Origin: Propionibacteriaceae bacterium
GTDB lineage: Bacteria > Actinomycetota > Actinomycetes > Propionibacteriales > Propionibacteriaceae
Assembly: GCA_030528545.1 (NCBI GenBank)
Contig: JAUMYR010000093.1
Location: 1-10,978, forward strand
Reading direction: 5' to 3'
Length of the DNA stretch: 10,978 nt
Positions 1-5,734 of the stretch are shown one piece after another; the first letter of the stretch is position 1; every line of letters begins with the position of its first letter. Both the position numbers and the translations under genes were made by a program. The notes beneath the pieces were generated by a model. It saw nothing but the letters and a program-made list of their open reading frames with translations. It made no database searches and was not told the DNA's origin.

Positions 1-3000
1 CCGCCCTCGACCTGGGTGGTGCCGGGCAGCACCACGCGGACGACCCGGCCCGCGGCCGGAGCCGCGATGGTGGCCTCCATCTTCATCGCCTCGATGTCGG
101 CGACCACATCGCCCAGCGCCACCTCGTCGCCCTCCTTGACCCGGACGGTCACCGCACCGGAGAACGGCGCCGCGACCTGGCCGGGGACGTTCGGGTTCGC
201 CCGCTCTGCCTGGGCCACCGAGGACTCCAGGGAGAAGTCTCGTACCTTGACCGACCGGAGCTGACCGTCCAGCTGGCACAGCACGGTGCGTTCGGCCTTG
301 CGGTCGGGGTCAGAGATCGCCTCCAGAGTGAAGGTGGCCTGCTGTCCGGGGTCGAACCGGACCTCGTACTCCTGCCCTGACCTGAGCCCGTACAGGTAGG
401 GCAGCGTGGGCATGGTGGACAGGTCGCCGTATTCCTCCCGGTTCGCGGTGAACTCTTTGGTCGGGCCAGGGAACAGCAGCCGGTTCAGCGTCCGCTGGCG
501 CTCGGCTCCGGGACGCTCCAGCACCGCCAGGTCCTCGGGATCGACCTCGGTGATGCGCACCGGCTGCTTGCGCCCTGCGAGGGCCTTGGTGCGGAAGGGT
601 TCGGGCCAGCCGCCCTGCGGGGTGCCCAGCTCGCCGTTGAGGAAGCCGATCACCGAATCGGGGATGTCGAAGCGTCCCGGGTCGGCGGCGAACTCGGCCG
701 GGTCGGCGCCCACCGCGACCAGGTGCAGTGCCAGGTCGCCCACGACCTTGGACGACGGGGTGACCTTGGTGGGACGCCCGAGGATCTTGTCGGCGGCGGC
801 GTACATCTCTTCGATCGCCTCGAATTTGTCGCCCAGCCCCAGCGCGATCGCCTGCTGGCGCAGGTTGGACAGCTGTCCGCCTGGGATCTCGTGGGTGTAG
901 ACCCGCCCGGTCGGGGAGGGCAGCCCCGACTCGAACGGGGCATATACCTTGCGGACGGCCTCCCAGTAGGGTTCCAGTGCCAGGGCCGCCTCGAAATCGA
1001 GCCCGAGAGCATGTTCGGTGTGGTCAAGAGCCGCGATCAGGGCAGAGGCGGGTGGCTGGCTAGTTGTCGCCGACATCGGGGAGGCGGCAACGTCGACCGC
1101 GTCCACCCCGGCCTCGATGGCCGCGATCAGGGTGGCCAGCTGGCCGCCCGCGGTGTCGTGGGTGTGCAGGTGCACCGGCAGGTCGAAGCGTTCCCGCAGC
1201 GCCCGCACCAGACGTGCGGCGGCGAAGGGACGCAGCAGCCCGGCCATGTCCTTGATCGCGATGATGTGGGCCCCGGCCTCCACCAGCTTCTCGGCGAGCC
1301 GCAGATAGTAGTCGAGGGTGTAGATCTGCTCGGCCGGGTTCAGTAGATCGGCGGTGTAGCACAGCGCCGCCTCGGCCACCGAGGTACCGGTCTCGCACAC
1401 CGCGTCGATCGCCGGCCTCATCTGCTCAATGTCGTTCAGCGCGTCGAAGATGCGGAAGATATCGACCCCAGTCTGGGCGGCCTCGGCGACGAATGCCCTC
1501 GTCACGGCTGTCGGGTAGGGGGTATAGCCGACGGTGTTGCGGCCGCGCAGCAGCATCTGCAGGTTCTGGTTCGGCATGGCCTCGCGCAGCCGCGCCAACC
1601 GCTCCCACGGGTCTTCGGCGAGGAACCGCAGCGCGACATCGTAGGTGGCCCCGCCCCAGCATTCCACCGACAGCAGGCCCGGCAGCAGCCTGGCGTAGTA
1701 GGGGGCGACCGTCACCAGGTCGCGGGTGCGCACCCGGGTGGCCAGCAGCGACTGGTGGGCGTCCCGGAAGGTGGTATCGGTCACCCCCACCTCGGCGGAT
1801 TCCCGCAGCCAGCGGGCGAAACCGGCCGGGCCGAGGGCGTCCAGCCGCTGTTTGGCGCCGTCCGGGGCCGGGAGACCCAGATCGCAGGAAGGCAGCTTGG
1901 CGGCCGGGTCCAGAAGCGTCGGCTGTTCCCCGTTGGGCTTGTTTACAGTGACCGAGGCCAGCCACCGCAGCATCCGGGTTCCCCGGTCGGCGCCAGGCTG
2001 GGGGCGAAGCAGGTGGGGACGCTCGGCGATGAACGAGGTGGACAGCGTGTCGGCGTCCAGGTTCGCCTCGCCCAGGACCGCCTCCAGGAACGGCACATTG
2101 GTCGAGACCCCCTGCACCTGGAACTCCGCCAGTGCGCGCCGGGCCCGGCGGATCGCCATATCGAGGTCGTGGCCGCGGGAGGTGAGCTTGACCAGCAGCG
2201 AATCGAAGTGAGCCCCGATCTCAACACCGGTGCCGATGGTCCCGCCGTCGAGGCGGATACCTGCCCCCGACGCGGACCGGTAGGCGGTGATGGTCCCGGT
2301 GTCGGGCCGGAAGGAGTTCTGTGGGTCCTCGGTGGTGATCCGGCACTGGATCGCCGCCCCACGAATCCGCAGGTCCTGTTGGGCGAGCCCGATCTCGGCC
2401 AGCGTCGCTCCCGCGGCGAGCCTGATCTGGGCCTGCACCAGGTCGACATCGGTGATCTCCTCGGTGACGGTGTGCTCCACCTGGATGCGTGGGTTCATCT
2501 CGATGAACACATGCTGCCCCGCCCGGGGGCCCTCGGTCTCGACCAGGAACTCCACCGTCCCCGCGCAGGTATAGCCGATGGACTTCGCGAAGGCGATCGC
2601 GTCCGAGGTGAGCGATTCCCGCAACTGGTCGGAGATAAACGGAGCGGGGGCAATCTCGATCACCTTCTGGTGACGGCGCTGGATCGAACAATCCCGCTCG
2701 AACAGGTGAATCATCTCGCCGGTGTGATCGGCCAGTATCTGGACCTCGATATGGCGCGGACGAGACACCGCCTGCTCAATGAATACCGTCGGGTCACCGA
2801 ACGCGGCGTCGGCCTCGCGCATCGCGGCACCCAGTGCGCTCTCCAGTTCGGCCTCGCTGTCGATCCGGCGCATCCCGCGTCCACCGCCCCCGGCGACGGC
2901 CTTGACGAACAGCGGGTAACCGATCCGTCGCGCCTCCATCCGCAGCGTCTCCAGGTCGGTGGTCGGTGCGGACGAATCAAGGGTGGGCAGCCCAGCGGCC

Positions 3001-3374
3001 CTGGCCTTCTCAATGGCACGCACCTTGTTCCCAGCCAGTTCGATCACGCTCGCCTCCGGCCCGATGAAGACCAGGCCGTTGGCCGCACAAGCCGCAGCGA
3101 AATCGGGATTCTCGCTCAGGAAGCCATAGCCCGGATAGATCGCCTCGGCGCCGCACCGTTTCGCGACGGCGATGATGCCGTCGATGTCGAGATAGGCCTT
3201 GACGGGATGGCCCGGAGAGCCCACCAGATAGGACTCGTCGGCCTTCACCCGATGCTCGGAATTGCGGTCTTCCTGGGCGAAGATCGCCACAGTGCGAATA
3301 CCAAGTTCATGGGCCGCACGGAAAGCCCGAACCGCGATCTCACCACGATTGGCAACTAGGATCTTGCGAAACAA
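1..3374 (-). CDS. pyc: Pyruvate carboxylase, C-terminus cut by window edge
   Basis: Biotin-dependent cytoplasmic enzyme that carboxylates pyruvate to oxaloacetate using ATP and bicarbonate (anaplerosis). One uninterrupted frame of 1124 codons runs to position 1 without a stop; bacterial enzymes are about 1130-1150 residues, so only some 10 residues are missing. The N-terminus reads FRKILVANRGEIAVRAFRAA, the biotin carboxylase start. The ATP-grasp glycine loop KAVAGGGGRGM begins near residue 158, FERDCSIQRRHQK lies near 225-245 and EMNPRIQVEHTVTE near 292-305. The carboxyltransferase domain shows FRDAHQS (metal-ligand Asp538), IKDMAGL (Lys708, the lysine carboxylated in this family) and HLHTHDTAGG (metal ligands His737 and His739). 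The biotin carrier motif EAMKMEA places the biotinylated Lys at about 1098. The start is the TTG at 3374: an in-frame TAA lies only two codons upstream, so no earlier start is possible. Its own ribosome site is poor. A cobalamin riboswitch lies upstream on the same strand. Confidence 0.97.
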   Translation of the reverse strand, partial: MFRKILVANRGEIAVRAFRAAHELGIRTVAIFAQEDRNSEHRVKADESYLVGSPGHPVKAYLDIDGIIAVAKRCGAEAIYPGYGFLSENPDFAAACAANGLVFIGPEASVIELAGNKVRAIEKARAAGLPTLDSSAPTTDLETLRMEARRIGYPLFVKAVAGGGGRGMRRIDSEAELESALGAAMREADAAFGDPTVFIEQAVSRPRHIEVQILADHTGEMIHLFERDCSIQRRHQKVIEIAPAPFISDQLRESLTSDAIAFAKSIGYTCAGTVEFLVETEGPRAGQHVFIEMNPRIQVEHTVTEEITDVDLVQAQIRLAAGATLAEIGLAQQDLRIRGAAIQCRITTEDPQNSFRPDTGTITAYRSASGAGIRLDGGTIGTGVEIGAHFDSLLVKLTSRGHDLDMAIRRARRALAEFQVQGVSTNVPFLEAVLGEANLDADTLSTSFIAERPHLLRPQPGADRGTRMLRWLASVTVNKPNGEQPTLLDPAAKLPSCDLGLPAPDGAKQRLDALGPAGFARWLRESAEVGVTDTTFRDAHQSLLATRVRTRDLVTVAPYYARLLPGLLSVECWGGATYDVALRFLAEDPWERLARLREAMPNQNLQMLLRGRNTVGYTPYPTAVTRAFVAEAAQTGVDIFRIFDALNDIEQMRPAIDAVCETGTSVAEAALCYTADLLNPAEQIYTLDYYLRLAEKLVEAGAHIIAIKDMAGLLRPFAAARLVRALRERFDLPVHLHTHDTAGGQLATLIAAIEAGVDAVDVAASPMSATTSQPPASALIAALDHTEHALGLDFEAALALEPYWEAVRKVYAPFESGLPSPTGRVYTHEIPGGQLSNLRQQAIALGLGDKFEAIEEMYAAADKILGRPTKVTPSSKVVGDLALHLVAVGADPAEFAADPGRFDIPDSVIGFLNGELGTPQGGWPEPFRTKALAGRKQPVRITEVDPEDLAVLERPGAERQRTLNRLLFPGPTKEFTANREEYGDLSTMPTLPYLYGLRSGQEYEVRFDPGQQATFTLEAISDPDRKAERTVLCQLDGQLRSVKVRDFSLESSVAQAERANPNVPGQVAAPFSGAVTVRVKEGDEVALGDVVADIEAMKMEATIAAPAAGRVVRVVLPGTTQVEG

Positions 3375-3377
3375 CTC

Positions 3378-3482
3378 TTACCCACTTTCATCCGAAGTAG
3401 TCGACCTCGCGGCAAGGCCCACGTCCAGGCGTGCGGCACCGTCCAGCACGGTGTTCGGCCGCGACCCAGTCCACGAGATCAT
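3378..3482 (-). CDS. Possible 34-residue leader peptide between riboswitch and pyc
   Basis: A short ATG frame starts 6 bases after the hairpin that follows the cobalamin aptamer and ends in TAA, 3 bases before the TTG start of pyc (TAAGAGTTG). The peptide begins MISWTGSRPNTVLDG; I recognise no homologue. Because pyc has a rare start and a weak ribosome site, re-initiation after this frame is a plausible way to translate pyc, and the hairpin at 3488-3507 could control the leader. Against it: the frame is short, its own Shine-Dalgarno is only a partial AGG inside the hairpin's 3' arm, and a second frame in the same stretch (ending in VDYFG then TGA near 3388) also looks codon-like. Low confidence. 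Confidence 0.22.
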   Translation of the reverse strand: MISWTGSRPNTVLDGAARLDVGLAARSTTSDESG

Positions 3483-3487
3483 CGACG

Positions 3488-3507
3488 CTGCCTGAGGGTT
3501 CAGGCAG
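3488..3507 (-). promoter_or_regulatory. Expression-platform hairpin after the minus-strand riboswitch
   Basis: A perfect 8-bp stem with a 4-base loop (CTGCCTGA, ACCC, TCAGGCAG on the minus strand) begins about 4 bases after the aptamer's closing helix. It lacks a following T-run, so it is not a classical intrinsic terminator. Its 3' arm (GGCAG) can also pair with CTGCC in the last conserved block of the aptamer, so ligand-dependent alternative pairing is possible. I infer a switch hairpin acting on translation of the leader ORF or on Rho access. Confidence 0.5.
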
Positions 3508-3510
3508 ATC

Positions 3511-3694
3511 CCTGGCAGGTCTTCGGACTCGTGGCTCCCGGCGCTGCCGCGCCCGCCTACCGGCCGTCGCTTCCCAGATCGCTCCAGTGCTCATGACGGC
3601 TTTCGTCACCACTCACCGCTGCGGGACAGTCCCGGACTCTCACCGGTGTTCCCTCTTGCCCCAGCAACCCCTTATCGGGCCTTGCCGGACCAGT
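3511..3694 (-). promoter_or_regulatory. Cobalamin (B12) riboswitch aptamer upstream of pyc
   Basis: Read on the minus strand, the conserved B12 box is present (plus coordinates 3621-3655): GAGGGAAC, then CCGGTGAGAGTCCGG, then the invariant CTGTCCCGC. The aptamer ends with GAGTCCGAAGACCTGCC (3514-3530), the family's 3' block, as in the E. coli btuB leader. A closing helix can form between CTGG (3693-3690) and CCAG (3515-3512). The length of about 184 nt is normal for this class. These aptamers bind adenosyl- or other cobalamins and usually repress the downstream gene when bound. The first gene of normal size downstream is pyc, an unusual target. I am confident of the class; the ligand subtype and the switching mechanism are not determined. 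Confidence 0.92.
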
Positions 3695-3703
3695 GACCCC
3701 TTG

Positions 3704-3709
3704 ACGATA
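3704..3709 (-). promoter_or_regulatory. Candidate -10 for the pyc riboswitch transcript
   Basis: Minus strand reads GTGCTATCGT, giving TATCGT (TANNNT form) with an upstream TG. It would place transcription start at about 3697, just before the aptamer's first helix. No convincing -35 is visible at 16-18 nt. It is chosen because only this gap between the two aptamers can hold the promoter. Confidence 0.35.
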
Positions 3710-3728
3710 GCACCAGCCACCGGTGTGA

Positions 3729-3734
3729 CATACT
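3729..3734 (+). promoter_or_regulatory. Candidate -10 for the plus-strand riboswitch transcript
   Basis: GTGACATACT contains CATACT, a fair -10, and would start transcription at about 3740, at the beginning of the aptamer's closing helix. A good -35-like TTGACG lies at 3701-3706 but is 22 nt away, longer than the usual spacing, so the pairing is uncertain. That TTGACG also overlaps the candidate -10 of the opposite promoter. Confidence 0.3.
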
Positions 3735-3737
3735 GGC

Positions 3738-3850
3738 ACCCAGCGAGAGCCTCCAGGAATCTGGTGTAACTCCAGAACGGTCCCGCCACTGTGATCCAAG
3801 TCAGGAACTGCGCTCTCGTTTTCCGACTACCCCAGGCGCGGATACCTGGG
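3738..3850 (+). promoter_or_regulatory. Cobalamin (B12) riboswitch aptamer, compact, upstream of the carrier gene
   Basis: The B12 box lies at 3755-3794: AGGAATCTGGTGTAACTCC followed by the invariant GGTCCCGCCACTGTGA, then AGTCAGGAACTGC. The 3' block GGCGCGGATACCTGGG (3835-3850) matches the family's terminal AgxCxGGAxACCTG element. Two helices support the fold: CCCAG (3739-3743) with CTGGG (3846-3850), and immediately inside it CGAGAGC (3744-3750) with GCTCTCG (3812-3818), a perfect 7-bp match. At about 113 nt it is shorter than the minus-strand element and probably lacks some peripheral stems. AAGGAG follows 2 bases after the closing helix, so ligand-dependent control of translation initiation is the simplest model. 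Confidence 0.88.
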
Positions 3851-3852
3851 AC

Positions 3853-3858
3853 AAGGAG
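3853..3858 (+). promoter_or_regulatory. Shine-Dalgarno directly abutting the riboswitch
   Basis: AAGGAG lies just after the last helix of the plus-strand B12 aptamer and 4-5 bases before an ATG at 3863. It is the strongest ribosome site in the intergenic region, and it belongs to the short leader ORF rather than to the carrier gene, which starts 77 bases further on. Confidence 0.6.
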
Positions 3859-3862
3859 AGTC

Positions 3863-3943
3863 ATGTTTGGCATGCCCATCGCCAGTTCGCACCCACCGCC
3901 TATCGGCCTAGGACGGCCCCCGGCGGGGGAGTTCAGGACGTGA
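3863..3943 (+). CDS. Possible 26-residue leader peptide coupled to the carrier gene
   Basis: An ATG frame with an AAGGAG site encodes a peptide beginning MFGMPIASSHPPPIGLG and ending GEFRT. Its TGA (3941-3943) overlaps the GTG start of the carrier gene (3940-3942) in a GTGA arrangement, the usual sign of translational coupling. The peptide has no signal or membrane segment and several prolines; I recognise no family. Inference: the riboswitch gates ribosome entry at this leader, and the carrier is translated by coupling. The main alternative is that the carrier initiates on its own from the weaker GGGGGAG at 3925-3931. Confidence 0.45.
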   Translation: MFGMPIASSHPPPIGLGRPPAGEFRT

Positions 3944-5613
3944 ACTGGTTCCTCGATCTGTTATTCGGCGATAGCACCGCCCACGCGATCCTGGTCTTGT
4001 CCATCGTCATCGCGATCGGTCTTATCTTGGGACGCTGGAAGGTGGGTGGGGTCTCCATTGGCAGCGCCTGGATCTTGTTCGCGGGTATCGCCTGTGGTCA
4101 GGCTGGACTCGTTGTCGACCCCCACACACTGCATTTCGTTCGGGAGTTCGGCCTGGTGCTTTTCGTGTTTTCCATTGGAATCCAGGTCGGTCCCAGCTTC
4201 CTAGCGGCTCTACGCCGCGGCGGTCTGAGGGTCAACCTGCTGGCCGTGGGAGCCATCGCCTTGAGCGGTCTGTGCACCGTCGCTCTGACCTTCGTCACCG
4301 GCCTGCCAGGTTCGACCATGGTCGGCATCATGTCTGGGGCGGTGACTAATACCCCAGGCCTGGGCGCGGCCCAGCAGACCTACGCGGACCTGACCGGAGG
4401 ATCGAGTGACGCGGCCATGGCGGCGGGCTACGCCATGACCTACCCGCTGGCCGTGGTCGGCATCATCTGCTCTATGGTGATCCTGAGGCTGGCGCTAGGC
4501 ATCGATGTCGCCGCACAGGCCAATGAACTGCGCCAGGCCGAAGGGGTTGCGGCCCGCTCTGCCCGGCGCTTCGCGCTTGCCGTGGAGAACCCGGCGGTCT
4601 TCGGCAAGTCCTTCGCCGAACTGAACGCGCTGATCCCCTACGACTTCGTCGTCTCCCGGGTCCGCCACGCGGCCAGCCAGACCGTCGAACTGGTCGATGA
4701 CGAAACCCGCTTCGAGCGTGGCGACCAGATCCTGGTGACCGCTAAACGCAAGGACCGGGAATCGCTGGCGGCTTTCTTCGGGCCGAAGGTAGAGGTTCCC
4801 GATGAGCTGTGGAACGAGGGGCCAGCGCCTTACGAGTCGCGCCGGGTGATCCTGTCCCGGGCCAAGCTCAACGGGGTTTCGGTACGCCAGCTCGGCTTCC
4901 GGTCGCTGCATGGGGTGAACTTGACGAGGGTGCACCGGGCGGGAACCGACCTGGTCGCCTCGGCGGGGCTGCGTCTCGTCCTCGGCGACCGGCTGACTCT
5001 GGTCGGCTCGCCGGAGGACCTGAAACGGGCCGAACGGCTGCTGGGGAATTCGCCACGCAGTCTCGACGCACCGAACCTGTTCGTCCTCTTCGTGGGGATC
5101 GTCTTCGGGGTGGTCGTGGGTTCGGTCCCGCTGATGGTGCCCGGAATCCCGACCCCGGTGAAACTCGGCCTGGCCGGTGGGCCGTTGATCGTTGCGCTGC
5201 TGCTCGGACGCTATGGTCCCAGGCTTCGGCTCATCACCTACAGCACCGCCAGTGCGAACCTGATGCTGCGCGAGATCGGGATCGCGTTGTTCCTGGCCGG
5301 TGTCGGTTTGGCCGCAGGTCCCACCTTCATCTCTACCATCGTGCAGGGCGGCTACCTGTGGGTGATGTGGGGTCTGGTCATCACCCTCGTCCCAGTGCTG
5401 GTGATCGGTCTCATCGGGCTGGTCTGGCTGAAGATCAATTACTTGACCATGATCGGGGTTCTGGCGGGCGCCACGACCGACCCTCCGGCGCTGGCTTACG
5501 CCGGTACCCTCACCGACAGCGATGCCCCAGCCATGGGTTACGCCAGCGTGTACCCCCTGACCATGTTCCTCAGGGTCATCCTGGCCCAGGTGCTAATCAT
5601 CGTTCTGGTATGA
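3940..5613 (+). CDS. YidE/AspT/SucE-family membrane carrier (putative dicarboxylate or succinate exporter)
   Basis: A 557-residue integral membrane protein with the family's duplicated layout. The N-terminal hydrophobic half spans about residues 1-185. Two soluble TrkA-C (RCK_C) domains follow, at about 205-285 (from ALAVENPAVFGKSF) and 290-370 (from SRRVILSRAKLNG). A second hydrophobic half spans about 380-557. The halves carry matching signatures: GIMSGAVTNTPGLGAA near 129-144 and GVLAGATTDPPALAYA near 506-521. Characterised relatives are the aspartate:alanine exchanger AspT and the succinate exporter SucE1 of Corynebacterium glutamicum (about 540 residues, same domain order). Known members move dicarboxylates or amino acids; the exact substrate cannot be read from sequence. 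The start is GTG at 3940, overlapping the stop of a short leader ORF behind a cobalamin riboswitch. That setting, together with divergent pyc, makes succinate or another C4 dicarboxylate the favoured substrate (inference). Confidence 0.92.
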   Translation: MNWFLDLLFGDSTAHAILVLSIVIAIGLILGRWKVGGVSIGSAWILFAGIACGQAGLVVDPHTLHFVREFGLVLFVFSIGIQVGPSFLAALRRGGLRVNLLAVGAIALSGLCTVALTFVTGLPGSTMVGIMSGAVTNTPGLGAAQQTYADLTGGSSDAAMAAGYAMTYPLAVVGIICSMVILRLALGIDVAAQANELRQAEGVAARSARRFALAVENPAVFGKSFAELNALIPYDFVVSRVRHAASQTVELVDDETRFERGDQILVTAKRKDRESLAAFFGPKVEVPDELWNEGPAPYESRRVILSRAKLNGVSVRQLGFRSLHGVNLTRVHRAGTDLVASAGLRLVLGDRLTLVGSPEDLKRAERLLGNSPRSLDAPNLFVLFVGIVFGVVVGSVPLMVPGIPTPVKLGLAGGPLIVALLLGRYGPRLRLITYSTASANLMLREIGIALFLAGVGLAAGPTFISTIVQGGYLWVMWGLVITLVPVLVIGLIGLVWLKINYLTMIGVLAGATTDPPALAYAGTLTDSDAPAMGYASVYPLTMFLRVILAQVLIIVLV

Positions 5614-5629
5614 GCTGACACCGGGCGCG

Positions 5630-5657
5630 GCCGCCGTTCCCGCTCACTCGCGGCGGC
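5630..5657 (+). terminator. Weak hairpin after the carrier gene
   Basis: GCCGCCG (5630-5636) pairs with CGGCGGC (5651-5657) across a 14-base loop, 17 bases after the carrier stop. There is no T-run, so intrinsic termination is doubtful; it may help Rho-dependent termination or do nothing. Confidence 0.25.
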
Positions 5658-5663
5658 GATCGC

Positions 5664-5692
5664 TTGACGCACGGCAGCGCGTCCGATTAAGT
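5664..5692 (+). promoter_or_regulatory. Candidate promoter for the ROK regulator operon
   Basis: TTGACG (5664-5669) is followed, after 17 bases, by TTAAGT (5687-5692). The -35 and the spacing are good; the -10 is weak. A start near 5699 would leave a short leader holding the AAGGAG site. Confidence 0.4.
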
Positions 5693-5698
5693 GTGATG

Positions 5699-5719
5699 GG
5701 TTACGGAAACAGCCGTACC
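5699..5719 (+). promoter_or_regulatory. Inverted repeat, possible autoregulatory operator
   Basis: TACGG-AAACAG-CCGTA is a perfect 5-bp inverted repeat, extended imperfectly by GG and CC on the outside. It lies between the candidate -10 and the ribosome site of the ROK gene, where a repressor would block transcription. ROK repressors commonly bind such sites near their own promoters; binding here is inferred. Confidence 0.35.
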
Positions 5720-5734
5720 ACCTAAGGAGCGCCC

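Noticed and set aside
1755..3359. Long plus-strand open frame (534 codons) opposite pyc
   Set aside because: It lies antisense to the pyc frame, whose conserved motifs are read throughout; the translation (many Gly, Arg, Pro, His) resembles no family and is a GC-rich shadow.
3489..3507. Hairpin after the minus riboswitch as a classical intrinsic terminator
   Set aside because: The stem is good but it is followed by CGTCGATG, not a T-run; it is treated as a possible translation switch instead.
3388..3612. Minus-strand 74-codon frame starting inside the B12 aptamer as a full gene
   Set aside because: Its first half is aptamer RNA sequence; only the last part looks protein-like, and that is kept as a low-interest finding.
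4809..5618. Plus-strand 269-codon frame overlapping the carrier gene
   Set aside because: Arg/Pro/Gly-rich shadow of the carrier, which has clear membrane segments and RCK_C domains in its own frame.
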